Source of the DNA: Lotus japonicus
Taxonomy: Eukaryota; Streptophyta; Magnoliopsida; Fabales; Fabaceae
Assembly (NCBI RefSeq): GCF_012489685.1
Contig: NC_080042.1
Location: forward strand, 4,404,501-4,468,500
Direction: 5' to 3'
DNA length: 64,000 bases
Below are positions 1-12,238 of this stretch, one piece after another. How positions within the stretch are numbered: the first letter of the stretch is position 1; each line of letters begins with the position of its first letter. The position numbers and the translations under genes are program-made. A model generated the notes under the pieces. That model saw only the letters and a program-made list of their open reading frames with translations, was not told the DNA's origin and did not search any database.

Positions 1-1282
1 TTTACCTTGTTTGGCTTTTTATGGAATTTTAGGTTATCATGCATCTTATTCACTTGTAGACTTGTAGTCTCTATTCATTCCCGCAAATATTTGTCTTCGG
101 GTTCATTATGATTTTATATCTTTTATGTTAAGGTTTTCTTTACAAGATACATATATTGTCTTTTACTTTGGAATGCAAAAGTCCTACTTCTAGCATTCTA
201 TATATAACTGAAAATTAAGTTCAAAAATATATATAATTGAAAATTAATACTTGTACAATAGAATAGTACAAGTTTTTTAAGGTGAAAGATAAAAAGGAAA
301 TGTGAGATGTACGTGATAGTTGTCATGAGCTAGTGAGATGGAGAGTAAAAACAATATTATACAAAAGTTTTGTAACATAATGTTTTATGAATAAATGCTT
401 ATTTAGCTTAAGGAATTTGTGACAACATTAGTAGCCAATATACGCTTTGTAAACCGTGGACCTACAATTACAAGTTAAAAAAATTTATAAATTAATTTTA
501 GCAAATAACATACTGTAGGTTTATGAGGCTTTAACATAAAACACCGTAAAATTGCAGGTCCGCCTAATGTGATCCGTAAAAAAATACCAATTTTGGACCA
601 TTTATTATAACTTGTCCTGGCTATAGTTACAACACTACTGCCTCACCCCATTAGCTCTCTCCTCCCCTCGACACCTCCCCTCCAACACCTTGGTCCCTTT
701 CTTTTGCGAAGAAGGGTGGGGGAGAAAATGTGGGGAGGTGGTGTAGCAAATTAGGAGGGAAGGAGGAGGTGCAAGAGGGAAGAGAGGTTGGTGATCGTGC
801 GTAGAATGTCATAAAAAAGAGTCTAAAGAGGTTTAAAATAAGATTTTTTTTTTTTCGTGACCATATTAGATAAACCCACAATTGTAAAGAATTTGTATTA
901 TTATTTACTGAGCAGTTCAATGGTGAACTAAGTTAAAAATTGGTCCACCCATAAACAATGTTCTTATAACTAATATTAATTGCTTATAAAAAATAATAAC
1001 TAACGTACAGGTTAATATGTGCTAAAAGAATTTTTTTTTTTTAATTTGTAAACCATGTTTTTCTCGATATACAATACACAAAGTTAATGTTTTTGTATCG
1101 TATTTATGTAATTTTAAAAGTGAAATGTCATAATTAGAGCAACTGAAATCAGAAGGACGAAAATCACACATTTATAAAGCTACCTAGAGCAAAAGTGCAT
1201 CCTTTAATTTCATGAAATTCTTTTTTGAGAGAGTATACCTGAGTACATCTATGTAATTGGTTCTCTGGGAATATTACTGCAG
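1..1282 (+). other. 3' part of last intron of the IDD gene (intron, partial)
   Basis: AT-rich DNA with no coding similarity that I can see. It ends in TTACTGCAG at 1274-1282, a good 3' splice site directly before IDD coding sequence. A purine/pyrimidine-rich patch (about 640-790) may be an old insertion, but I found no clear terminal repeats or target duplication. The zinc-finger exons normally found upstream in this family are not in the window, so this is read as intron. Confidence 0.65.
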
Positions 1283-2306
1283 AAGAGACAGTTTCATCAC
1301 CCACAGGGCCTTCTGTGATGCACCGGCTCAAGAGAATAATACATCACAACCACCCAACAACATGAGCAGTGCAATCAGCAGCCAACTCTATGGAAGTAGC
1401 AGCAACAACAACCACATGTCCTTAGCCTTATCTCAAATGTGTCCACAGATCCATCACCAAACCAACAACAACAACCAATCCGCCAGTGACCTGTTGCATT
1501 TTGGTGGAGCAAATATTGCAAAGACTGAAGAATCCAACCACAATTTTCCATCAACACCATCCCTTGGCTTTTCATTTAAACCTTCACTCTATCAAACCCC
1601 TTCTTCAATGTTCTTCATGCCACCAGAATCAAACCAAAACCAAAATTACCATCATTTTGGTGGGACTGATTCCAAGCCATTCCAGGGGCTAATACAATTG
1701 TCTGAACTTCACAACAACAATAGCTCCTTCTCTGAACATTTCAACATTTACAATATTGAAGGGTCCAGCTTCTTCTCTGAAGGGACATGTTCTGTAATGG
1801 GTGATCATCATCAACATCACCAATTCCAAACAAGCTCCACCACAGTCCCTTCTCTCTTCAGCAGCACTTTTCTCCACAGCAGCAACATCACTCCTCACCT
1901 GTCAGCAACAGCAATGCTTCAGAAAGCTGCTCAAATGGCTGCAAGTTCCAGCAACAACACTTCCTCAAGTTCTGATCACAAGCCAAACTATGGAAACATG
2001 CAGGACCAGATGATGAACTCTTCCATTTTTGGAGCATCTGATGATCATGATTATGGCTTGAAGGAAGAAGAACCGAAACACCTGCAGAAGATGATGAGTG
2101 CTGGAGGCTCTGAGAGGCTCAGTACTAGGGACTTTTTAGGAGTTGGTCAGGATCATGTAGTGAGAAGCTTGAGTGAAGGAGTTTCAGAGGAAGATCCACA
2201 ACAACAGCAGCAACATGGCTTCTTCAACTTGAGCTCTTTGGAAGCAGAGAGAAATGGAAGCAGAGCAACAGGTCAGTGTTTCGGAGATGGAGGGAACTTT
2301 CAGTGA
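1283..2306 (+). CDS. INDETERMINATE DOMAIN (IDD) C2H2 zinc-finger transcription factor, last exon (5' partial)
   Basis: C-terminal part of a plant IDD transcription factor, a nuclear DNA-binding protein family that includes JACKDAW, NUTCRACKER, MAGPIE and RAVEN. The exon opens with RRDSFITHRAFCDA, which holds the last His and Cys of the fourth (CCHC-type) finger. In this family an intron commonly falls just before this block, and here a CAG acceptor precedes it, with an Arg codon split across the junction. Two family C-terminal motifs follow: LSATAMLQKAAQMA at 1899-1940 and STRDFLGVG at 2121-2147. The rest is rich in Asn, Ser, His and Gln, as usual. The exon is open to TGA at 2304-2306 with no breaks, so the gene looks intact apart from the upstream exons outside the window. 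A RAVEN/IDD4-5-like subgroup is possible, but I am not sure of it. Confidence 0.9.
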
Positions 2307-2901
2307 GGGAATCTTGCTAAGCATGGGCATGCAGCAAAAGAATGAACAAAATGGTAGCTAAACAAGATTTGAACTTCAAAATTATTGGTCCAGTTTTTAT
2401 TATTATACATTATATGTATGATGGAGTCATGTTTTTATTGGTAAACTCTTGATGTTTTTATTGGTAAACCCTTGATTCTGTGCCAGCAGCATTTTCAGAA
2501 AAAAGAAAGGGGTTGTGTGTGTGTGTTTTATGATGATGATGACTTGTTGTCTTGCATGCGGTGAACAGCAATGTGGTGTAGAATTTTGTTCCTTATGTTG
2601 GTATGTTTTATTTTGGATATGTAATATAAAGTGAGTATCAATTTTTTTCTCCATTTTCTATCGTATACCTAATATATCAATCTTTATTTTAATTTTCTCA
2701 CTTTGATAAAGGTGGGGGAGTGTTTGATATGTGAGCAACTCAATTTCCTATGTAATATACAATAATTCGTTTTGTATTGGTAAGTCACGATCGAGTGTGC
2801 GTGTTTCCTCCGAATAATGTGGCTTTCACACCCTTTTTTTTGGGTGAAAAGATGCGGAAGAAAGAGAGAAATAGAAAGAAAAGAAAAAGTACAAGAGAGA
2901 A
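2307..2901 (+). other. 3' UTR and downstream flank of the IDD gene
   Basis: AT-rich sequence with a short TG run (2515-2527) and AATATAAAG near 2624, a plausible plant polyadenylation region. No coding signal seen. It ends where the copia element begins at 2902. Confidence 0.5.
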
Positions 2902-3267
2902 TGTTAAGATTTGGCTAGCTCATTCCATTTTGGGCTTAAATCTTCAGTTTATTAGAATTTAATTTTAGGGGCGGGATTGTGATAGAGTTTATAGGAACTT
3001 ATTATAAAATAAGGATTAATAGAATCCACTATAAATAGGATGACATCGTAACTCTAAAGTAACACAACTGGCTTTTGTGCAATTGAGAGAAATTGCAATT
3101 TCTTAGTGACTGATAATACAAATCAATAAGAGGGTTATAGCTACTCTATAGCCACAGAAGTAGATACAATTTGTTGAATTGCGTGATCAAAGTATTTTGT
3201 GCTTGTTCTTATCGCTTTATGTTCTCGCTCTATTATACTCTGTGCAATCCAAGTGTTTTTCCCAACA
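2902..3267 (+). repeat. 5' LTR of the copia element
   Basis: Starts TGTTAAGATTTGG and ends CCCAACA. It carries a TATA box at 3030-3038 and aligns over its full length with 7776-8135. Confidence 0.85.
3030..3038 (+). promoter_or_regulatory. LTR promoter TATA box (TATAAATAG)
   Basis: TATAAATAG within CCACTATAAATAGGATGA. The same box occurs at the same place in the 3' LTR (7897-7905), which supports it as the U3 promoter of this family. Confidence 0.55.
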
Positions 3268-3281
3268 ATTGGTATCCGAAA

Positions 3282-4034
3282 ATGACTTCTAGCGTTGCAA
3301 AATTCGAAGTCACTTAGTTTGATAGAACGGGAAATTTCAGGTTATGGCAACGGAGGGTCAAGGATTTGTTGGCTCAGCAAGGATTGCAAAAGGCGCTTCG
3401 AGAGGAGAAACCGACGGATCTGAACGACACAGATTGGAAGGAGATGAAGGAGAAGGCTGTTGGATTGATACGATTATGCGTTTTGGACGAGGTGTTGTAT
3501 AATATCCTAGATCTCACAACACTGAAGGAAGTTTGGCAAAAACTGGAGAGCCAATATATGTCCCAAACAATCATGAACAAATTGTTCGCCAAGAAAAAGT
3601 AATATAGTCTGAGGATGCGGGAAGACTCATATCTGTAACATCATGCCAATGTCCTCAACACCATTATTGCTGATTTGGTGCGTTTGTGTGTGAAGATTGA
3701 CGATGAGGACAAGGAAATCATTCTGTTGTGTTTGCTCACCTAGTGACTACCCTGACATACAGGAAGGAACCTATCAAATTGGATACCATCACTTCTATAC
3801 TCTTGTCTCATTCACAAAGGAGACAAAATTTAGGGGAGGGAAGCCAAAGTGAAGGCTTGTACGTGAAGGGTGGTCAAGATCGTGGAGGGGACATTCTAAG
3901 GATTGGAAAAAAGAAGAAGAAATCAAAATCCAAGTTACGGCAAAATGCAGAATGCTATGGTTGCAAGCATAACAGGCATTGGAAGAGGGATTGTCCTAAC
4001 CCTTCTAATTCTGCAAACGTGGTTCAGACTGAAG
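3282..4034 (+). pseudogene. gag: copia gag remnant with CCHC zinc knuckle
   Basis: ATG at 3282 follows the primer site. The frame hits TAG at 3315-3317 and then reads on as a typical copia Gag (DLLAQQGLQKALREE, ..LKEVWQKLESQYMS). Another stop falls at 3600. A zinc knuckle of spacing C-X2-C-X4-H-X4-C lies at 3953-3994 (CYGCKHNRHWKRDC). The reading frame then runs into the inserted solo LTR. Non-functional. Confidence 0.85.
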
Positions 4035-4039
4035 TGTAA

Positions 4040-4869
4040 TTCAGGTTCCCTATAGAACGAATGTCCTGCACGATGCTGGGACAATAGGTTCGACAATCGC
4101 TTAACAGTAAAAACACAAACTTAAAACAGAAACAACAAAACACAAGAATTGTTATCCCAGTTCAGTGAAAAACTTTCACCTACGTCTGGAGGGTTTGCAC
4201 CCAAAGAAAGGAAATCCACTATCTCAAGATTTAGGAATTACAGACACTCATGAACACCACAGTTCATAGTTCACTTCCTAATCTACCCAGTGTATTTCTA
4301 CTTAGTATCTCAACCTAAGTATGAGAGTCCCTCTCACTTTCTCTCAATCACTGCCACAGTGATTGGTGAACACAATCAACAATCAGAGTTTGAAAGTAAT
4401 CAAACACACAAAACCCTTCTTTGCTTTATAGAATCAGTGAGCAAAGAGGATTCACAACTAACAAAGGACAAAACACAATAAACAATCCTAAAACACTTGA
4501 TCTCTCTCGATAGCTTCAGTGATCTTCAAGTTTTAGGTCTTCATCATTTTTATATACTTCAGCAGCATAAACAGATTGCATCAACAGCAATTCAAAACAC
4601 AATCTTGATAGATCTTGTTACGTATTGCACAAGAAAAGTTAGAAACAAATCTTTTAACAAAGATTGTTTCAACAAATAACAACCCACAACATAAAATCCT
4701 TATGGTACAGCTACTTGATCCTCAAGTAACTACAAACACACATCTTCAAATAATCTTCAAGGGCCCACAACAAAAACTCAAGTTGAGGACTGATGCCCTA
4801 GCTTCGCAGAATCAGATGCCACGACATCTGCTTCGATAATTGGTTGTTTTGACAAAATGCAAGACAACA
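4040..4869 (-). mobile_element. Solo LTR (reverse orientation) inside the copia element
   Basis: An 830 bp block foreign to the copia element, flanked on both sides by TGTAA (4035-4039 and 4870-4874), a 5 bp target duplication. Read on the minus strand it starts TGTTGTCTTGC. The far end is CCTGAA, one base from a standard CA end. A TATA box (GTATATAAAA) lies on the minus strand at 4547-4556. There is no primer site, coding region or second LTR, so it is a solo LTR left after LTR-LTR recombination. Removing it with one TGTAA copy restores the host reading frame across the junction. Lineage not assigned. Confidence 0.75.
4547..4556 (-). promoter_or_regulatory. TATA box of the reversed solo LTR
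   Basis: Minus-strand GTATATAAAA in the middle of the LTR, at a typical U3 position. Consistent with the block being an LTR; no other promoter element was identified. Confidence 0.4.
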
Positions 4870-4874
4870 TGTAA

Positions 4875-7670
4875 CAATATGAAGATTCTGGCAGTGAAGG
4901 TGACATGCTTAATGTTTAATCAGATAAGTGCACAGAGGTGTGGATTCTTGACTCTATGCTCTTACCAAATGACGTCGCACCGAGAATGGTTCAGTACGTT
5001 CAAGACTGGTAGTTTTGGATTTGTATATTTGGGTGATAACAAAACTTGTGATATCACCGGAATAGGAAAAATTCACTCAGATGAGGGCCGAGACATGTTG
5101 AAGGTAACCAAAGGTGCATTGACAATGATGACAGGAAAGTGGACTGTAGGGAATATTTACAGGTTCATTGGGAACATAGTTGTTGGTGATGTTGCATCAG
5201 TTGAGACTGACGATGATGCAACAAGGCACTGGCATATGCCTCTTGGTCATCTCAGTATGAAGAGGAAGATGGAACCTCATAAGAGGGATCTTTTAAAGGG
5301 TGTTCGGACATGCACGTTGGATTTGTGCAAGTAATGCGTACTTGGGAATCAGTGACGTGTAAGTTTCAAGATCGTGAAGCTTGAAACCAAGAGAATCTCA
5401 ACTACGTACATTCTAATGTATGGGCTTCAACTAGGGAGCCATCTATGAGAGGTTCTACGTATTTCGTGACTTTTATCGATGACTTTTCTATGAAAGTTTG
5501 GTTTTATTTCATGAAGCATAAATCTGAAGTCTTTGAGAAGTTCAGATTGTGGAAGGCTGACGTGGTAAATAAGACAAGGAGAAAGGTCAAGTATTTGCAG
5601 TCTGATAATGGACATAATACATTGATACAAAGTTCAAGAGGTTTTATCAGGAAAAAGGCATTTAGAGGCATTATTCAGTCAAGAAGACACCACAACATAA
5701 TGGTGTGGTAGAGAGAATGAACCAAGTCTCTCACTGCGAAGGCAAGGTGCCTTTGATTGCAGAAAGGACTTAACAAAGGTTTTTGGGCAGAGGCAATGAA
5801 CATGTATTGCTATCTAGTAAACAGGTCTCCAAGGGCTTTATTCGATGGGAAGGTTGCAGAGGAAGTGTGGACAGGTATTCCAGTCGATTGAAGTAATTTT
5901 AAGATCTTTGAATGTCCAACTTATGTGCACATCACAAGTGATTAGCGTTCAAAAACTTGATCTGAAGTTGAAGAAGTGTGTTTTTCTTGGCTACACCAAG
6001 GGTGTGAAGGGGTTCAAGTTGTGGGATCCGGTCTCAAAGAAGATGATCCACAGTAGAGACGTTGTTTTTATGAGAAAGCAATGCTAAAGTAGATGGATTC
6101 ATTGGATGAATCTAGTTCACAGGGTCAGGCTTCCAGGAGTGAGAAGCTGCAAGTTGTCATCGAGCCAACAACAGAGAGTCATGTGCAAGTTGTACATGAG
6201 ATGCAAGCCGAGAAGGTTTTGGAGACCGAAACTGTAGATGTACCAGTTGATTTAGGTGGAGTACAAGATAATTCTCTTGTACATGATAGGGAGACCCTTC
6301 AGAGAGTTCCTCCAGTCAGATATGGGTTTAAAGACTTGACATCTTATGCAATTCTGACCAGCTCTGGAGACTCGTCTACTTTTAACCAGGCTATGTTGAG
6401 CCCGGAGAAGGAAAAGTGGGTGGGTTCTATGGTGGAAGAAATAGAGTCCTTGAAAAAGAATCAGACATGGGATCTAGTTCAGCTTCCTAAAGGGAAGAGA
6501 GCCATTGGTTGCAAGTGGTTGTAAAGGAAGAAGCCACCTGTAAAAGAAAAAAGGTTCAAGGCTCGCTTGGTAGCAAAGGGATATTCACAGCTGAAGGGGA
6601 TTGATTATGATGAGATTCTCAGTCCAATTGTTAGACATACTTCAATCAAGGTAGTATTAGCCTTGGTAGCTAGCAGAGACATGCATCTTCACCAGATGAA
6701 TGTGAGGGCGATGCTTCTTCATCGTAATCTTGAGAAACAAATTTACATGCAGCAGCTATTTGAAGCAGTCGCCAAGACAATGGAACAAGCGTTTTGATTC
6801 ATACATGCTGCAGATTGATTAAAGAAGGTGTGATTATGATTGTTGCGTTTATGTGAGGAGCCTTGATGATGGGTCTCATATTTTCTTGCTATTGTACGTG
6901 GATGATATGCTTATTGCTGCAAAATATTTGCATGCCGTAAATTAGCTGAAAACCAAGCTGGGCAAGGAATTTGATATGAAAGACTTGGGAGAGGCTAAGA
7001 AGATTCTTGGAATGGGAATTCAAAGGGAAATAGGAGCTAGAAATTTGTGGCTTTCTTTGAAGAACTATGTCGAAGGTGTGATAAGCAGATTCGTCATGAA
7101 TGATTCAAAGGTTGTTAGTACACCAGGGAAGCGACATTAGGAGGCAGTCAAGTGGGTGCTCAGGCACTTGAAGGGTACAACGGATCATGGAATCATGTTC
7201 AGTGGTGAACGGAGTGATCCTAGTGTTGTGGGATATGTTTATTTGACTATGCATGTGACCTAGACAACAAAAGGTCTACAGCAGGGTATGTGTTTATTTA
7301 CTCTAGCAGGTGGACCAATTTACTGGAAATCGTCATTTCAATCTATAGTGGTCATATCCACAACTGAAGCTCAGTACATGGTTGTGGCAGAGGCAACAAA
7401 AGAGGCATTATGGCTTATAGCGTTAGTGAGGGAACTGAGTGTTAAAAAAGGTGGAGTTTGAGGGCATTGTGATAGTCAGAGTGTTATCTTCTTGGCAAAC
7501 AATCAGGTCTATCATGCAAGGACAAAGCACATTGATGTGAGGTTTCACAAGATCAGAGAATGGCTTGTATCAAGACATATACGACTTAAGAAGGTTCACA
7601 CATTAGAGAATGTACAAGACATGTTGACCAAGCAAGCCACCATTTACTAGTTTAAGCATTAATTTTGCAT
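4875..7670 (+). pseudogene. pol: copia pol remnant (protease, integrase, reverse transcriptase, RNase H)
   Basis: Pieces in several frames. There is a protease remnant near 4930 where the expected Asp-Ser-Gly reads DSM. The integrase zinc-binding region lies near 5225-5335 and the integrase core near 5445-5640 (FVTFIDDFS, SDNG). The pre-RT linker and RT start are at 6300-6797, the RT catalytic YVDD at 6895-6906, and RNase H pieces at 7300-7660 (STTEAQYM, ARTKHIDVRFH). Stops such as TAA in place of Lys or Gln codons, plus frameshifts, break it throughout. Clearly dead. Confidence 0.85.
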
Positions 7671-7775
7671 GTTCTCCAATGTTAAGCAGAGGAGGCTCAC
7701 AATCCCAAAGTCGGAATTAGAAAACTGAAGCAGTAGATATTCATAGAGGAATTAAGAATTCGCCAAGGTAGAGAT

Positions 7776-8135
7776 TGTTGAGATTTGACCCATTCTATTT
7801 TGGGCTTAAATCTTCAGTTTATTAGGAATTAATTTATGGGGATTGTGATAGAGTTTATAGGGATTTTATTGTAAAATAAGGATCAATAGAATCCACTATA
7901 AATAGGATAACATTGTAACCCTAAAGTAACACAAGATGTTTTTGTGCAATTGAGAGAAATTGCAATTGTTCAGTGATTGATTATATGAATCAATAAAGGG
8001 AGTAATAGCTACTCTATAGCCGTAGAGGAAGGCACAATTTGCTGAACTGCGTGACCGAAGTTTTATGTGCTTGTTCTTATTGCTTTACGTTCTTGCTCTA
8101 TTATATTCTATGCAATCCAACAGTTCTTTCCCACA
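7776..8135 (+). repeat. 3' LTR of the copia element
   Basis: Starts TGTTGAGATTTGACC and ends CCCACA, aligning with 2902-3267 with many substitutions. This indicates an old insertion. The purine-rich tract CAAGGTAGAGAT just before it is the likely plus-strand primer. Confidence 0.85.
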
Positions 8136-8891
8136 AAGAAAGTATGAGATGTGATGGATGATAAGAGAAGAGAGATAAAAATAAAAATGCGTCGAAATGA
8201 GGTGTATAAAAATTGAGGTATGAACACATCATTATTGCATTTCCACCTGATCAGAGGACTATGGCTAAACGTGTTGCTCCTACCAACTTTAATGGTCTTA
8301 TTCTTATGTGGCATTTTCCTTATTTCAGTTCAAATTAATTAAGCTTAACAGTGACGAGACAAACCAGAAATATAATAATATTATACATGGTAAAGCTTTT
8401 TAGAGTGTTACTCATATACTCATTCGAAATGGGATGGGAGAGTATAATATTCTTCGGTTATTTTTTTTTTTTATTTTTTATCTTTGATGAATGTCGTTAA
8501 ACATTCAGTAAATGGTTGAATGTTTCACCTGATGAATATTTTTTCCAGAATTTGAATTGGAACTTTCATTCTTGCCGGGTCTAACTTATTTACCACTAGA
8601 CCAACACCTTGATGGTTGAGTGAGGACTAGATTATAAATTATAAAAGTTTAAGACAAAATGTATGATACCCCTTGAAATTTAGATGGGTACAAGAGAAAT
8701 TGCCAAATTCTTAATTTATTTTAGGCTAATTATTTTTAATCCTTCTAGTTATATCGTCGGACAAATTTTGTCCCTGATAGAACCAAAGTTAAATTTGGAT
8801 CCTTTAAACTTTTAGATTTCCTATTATTAATCCTCATCACCACAACTTGAGTTGTTAATGTATTCGGTAAGCGCTTACTGAGGTGATATCA
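8136..8891. other. AT-rich intergenic DNA, no gene seen
   Basis: No coding signal and no clear repeat structure. A T-rich run occurs at 8459-8480. Nothing further can be supported. Confidence 0.5.
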
Positions 8892-9192
8892 AGTGTGATT
8901 AGGGTTGTAAGGGAACCAGACCCAAAAAATCGATCATTTTTTTTAAATCGGGTCGGTTAGACTGGTTAGCGGGTCACGTGAGTGAAAAAATAGGTTTATT
9001 ACGGTTTAGTTCGGTCGGTCTCAATTTGGGCATGAGCCCGACCGAACCCACCGAAGTAATTCTGTATATAAAAAAAGGACCTGTTCCAAGTCAATGAGGC
9101 AGCAATAAAAAACACTACAATTTAATTTATCTTCTCCCCTTCAGTTGTCACACACACCTTCAACCATCTCTTTCTTTTCTCTTCTCCCCTTT

Positions 9193-10870
9193 TGATGAAA
9201 TGATATTTGATGAAGAGGTTTTCTCTACTAAAACTGTGATCAAATATCTTTCAAGACTCAATCGTAGTACATTATTGATTTTTTTGTCCCCACATGAATT
9301 GTGTTGCTATGTATTAATCTCACTAGTTAGATTTTGGATGAGCAGTTTAGAAAGTGAAATATGAGTTTATTTAAATTAAGGAAAAAAAAAACTAAGAGAT
9401 AAAAGAAGTTCACAGAGGCAAACAAAGAAGAAAGCGTATATGAAAAAATGAGTTCACTTGATTTACAACTTATTCTCAACCAATATACTCTTATAAGATG
9501 AAATTAACATTTAAGATGTCTATAAGAGCTATTCACCTACTAATTCATTAGCTACGTGAATCTACCAATTAAGAACCTAGCCTTAATTCCTTAAGTCCTA
9601 GTGATCATAAAAGGAGCATTATAGCATATGCCTAGTCGATGATAAATTCTCGAGCTCTGTTCCTAACCCATGAAGTTCATGTCATAGTAGTGGATAGATC
9701 TCTGACTGTCACTCAAGAAATCTTAATAGTTCCTACTAGATGATTCTATCCTAGAGAGGTGAGTATTTTGACTTGTCCCTCGGTTTAGACCTCATTCCAA
9801 ACTCACAGTATTCAAACCTATGGGCTAATGTCCCCTATTGTCACCTAGAAAACCTCAACCCAATCCAAGACAAGTCTTTCTTAAGATGACTGATGAAAGG
9901 GTGGTTCCTCTCATTAATTAAATTCACACGAACTTTTCAATTTCCGTGCAAATCCTAAAATCATCATTTTGGTAAAAGATACATGAACGCGTAAATAAAA
10001 TTATTAAACCTAAGACATAGGTGTATCCCGTTTATATGAACTAAGCATAGATCAATTGATATCAATTTTCCAATTTATTTATGAATTAATATAAATCCTT
10101 AAAATCACCAATCGACCAATTGAAGCATTAAGCGTGGAGAGAAACACCAAATTAGCAAATTATAATTGCATAAAGATGTATAAAATAAGAGTAAAACCTA
10201 TGTACATCATCACAAATACTAAAATATAGTCAAACGACGACATAAGGGGGTAAAGAGAAAAGTGTAACCCAAGATAGAATTGTGGCATGGACATCCCCTT
10301 CCTCCATGGTGCCCTGACACCAGCCCTCAAGGGCCTAGCCTTCCTCTTCACCAAGAAATTTCCTCCAAGAGTCTACCAAAAATGTTTATTAGGTTTAGAA
10401 TAAGAGAAAGATGAAAATATCCACAAAACGTAGCTTAAAAATGGATTCTATAGTGATTTTCGTGTACGTGTCTGGTTCTTTCGCAGCGGTTTTTTACGCT
10501 ACCTAAAACAACAAGTACAAACAGACGCTATCGCAGCGGTTTGATGCGCTGGAAAGACTACAATTCCATACCACATTCTTCGATTTTTCTGTTTCTCTCC
10601 AAATCTTCTCCTAAAATAAAGTAAATAAATATAGATAAGAGATAAAAGTAAGATAACAACCTAAATTAAACTTATCTTATCATACAATAAAATCATTTAA
10701 ATCCTAACAAAATCTAGAAAAATATCATTAAAACTAATAAAGATAATAAAATAGATTTAAAATATTAAAATGTATGAATTACTCCGTCCTAAAATGACCA
10801 AAATATCCTAAAAAATATTTAAACTACATGCAAATAAACTAGGAAAATAGCTATAAATCTCGGGACATCA
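9193..10870 (-). mobile_element. Probable gypsy solo LTR inside the hAT element
   Basis: The block starts TGATG and ends CATCA, matching inverted ends. It is flanked by CCTTT (9188-9192) and CCTTC (10871-10875), an imperfect 5 bp target duplication. In layout it resembles the Athila-type LTRs in this window (20920-21975), including the ATATGAACTAAGC stretch and the TGAT..ATCA ends. No internal region or partner LTR. A minus orientation is inferred from that resemblance. Confidence 0.5.
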
Positions 10871-11158
10871 CCTTCTCCAGAAAACCCTTTTCTTTACTTG
10901 TCACATTCATCTATCTCTTTCTTTCTCTTCTTGCATGTCCACTTCTCTTCAAACCTTAGCCGCTACCCACACCAGAAACCCTCCTCCCACCATGACTACC
11001 ACCCTCATATCATCTCTTTTCTTCTCCATTTTTCCGCAACAACCTCCACACCAAGATCTCTTCCTTTCTATTGTCTTCATCGTCTTCATAATCAATGTCG
11101 CCCACCATCAATGTCTTCCTCGCCCTCTCTACCTTCCTGTCGCAAATATGTCATCCCC

Positions 11159-11664
11159 CGCAGATCTCTTATCATTAATGTCGCCCATATATCTCTTCTC
11201 ATCGACTTCGCCCACCATCATCATCTTCATCAGTGGCGTTTTTGCACATTCCATTTTGTTCTCTAGGGTGTGGTTTCGGTTCTGGTTTTGGGTGTGGTTC
11301 TTATTCTCTTCTCTCCCAAACCAAACACTTGGAAGATAGATCTGTTGAGATTTGAGGCATGCAATAAGAAAGAGATAATAGATCTACTGCTTCAAGAATT
11401 TGTGGTTATTGCAGATCTCTTCTCATCAATGTCGCCCACATATCTCTTCTCATCGACGTCACCCACCATCATCGTCTTCATCACTAGCGTCGCCTGCAAA
11501 ATCCCTTTTGTTATCCTGGGTGTGGTTCTGGTTATGGTTTTGGGTAAGGTTCTTGTTCTCTTCTCTGCAAGCCCAAACACTTGGAAGATTGATCTGTTGA
11601 GAATTGAGGCATGCAATAAGATAGAGAAGATAGATTTGTTTCTTCTGGAATTTGTGGTTATCTG
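11159..11664. repeat. Tandem duplication of about 250 bp inside the hAT element
   Basis: Two successive diverged copies, each beginning GCAGATCTCTT.TCAT.AATGTCGCCCA (11159 and 11408), continuing through TTTTGGGT.TGGTTCTT.TTCTCTTCTC and ending at the ATTTGTGGTTAT region. Short open frames across it are low-complexity by-products of the repeat. Confidence 0.7.
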
Positions 11665-12238
11665 ATATGTATGCATCTATTGTTTATATTTTTATTAGTA
11701 ATTTTCTTCTTTGTTGAAAATTTGTTAATAATTGGTTCTGATATGTTTCTTCCATCATCTTCTTTTTTTTTGCGATATTATTTGGATATACAACTGTGCG
11801 AACCCACCCGACCAAACTGAACCCGAACTACCCGTACCTGCTTGCTAGACATCCCTAAGTGTGAGTAAGAAATCCACATTGGATGAAAAGAAGAGTGTTG
11901 AGCACTTTATAAGTGAGAAAAGCTATAAACACAATGCCTTAAGGTTTTAGGTGAATGATGTTGAAGTTGATCAAAGTATCACAAGAAAGGGGAGTTTGAA
12001 TTGTGCCCCACTTAAAACTTAATTTACCAAACGATATAAAGATTTCTCATCTTTGTTGGCATCGTTTGGTGCAGCGGAAGAGTAAGAGCAGCGGAGTAGA
12101 TAATACACACAGACAATTTTATCTTGTTTCACCCCTAGAACGATAGGGCTACGTCCAGTCTTTGGCGGCACCAAGATTTTACTAATGACAAGTATCAAAG
12201 ACTTCTCCTTACAAGTATTTAACATGACCTCTGCCAAT

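Larger units (their letters stand above)
2902..8135 (+). mobile_element. Degenerate Ty1/copia LTR retrotransposon
   Basis: Two similar direct repeats bound the element (2902-3267 and 7776-8135), each starting TG and ending CA. Between them lie, in order, a tRNA-Met-like primer site (3270-3279, imperfect), gag with a zinc knuckle, a protease remnant, integrase, reverse transcriptase and RNase H. The order integrase before reverse transcriptase is the copia signature. Flanks read GAGAA before and AAGAA after, a weak 5 bp target duplication. Many stops and frameshifts make it non-functional. It is interrupted by a solo LTR at 4040-4869. Confidence 0.9.
8900..11857. mobile_element. Non-autonomous hAT-type DNA transposon
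   Basis: The ends form short inverted repeats: TAGGGTTGT at the left and, on the opposite strand, TAGGGATGT at the right. The element is flanked by near-identical 8 bp duplications, AGTGTGAT (8892-8899) and AGTGTGAG (11858-11865). An 8 bp duplication with TAGGG-type ends is characteristic of hAT. Subterminal sequence at both ends is rich in ACCCGAACC/GGGTCGG motifs, as in many plant hAT elements. No transposase is visible. The left half holds a solo LTR (9193-10870) and the right half a 250 bp tandem duplication. Confidence 0.75.

Noticed and set aside
420..600. Possible small inverted-repeat element in the IDD intron
   Set aside because: GTGGACCTACAATTA and AAATTGCAGGTCCGC are roughly inverted, but the arms are short and no target duplication was found.
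10898..11665. Overlapping open frames rich in His, Ser and Pro
   Set aside because: They follow the 250 bp tandem duplication inside the hAT element, occur in several frames at once, and have no conserved domain.
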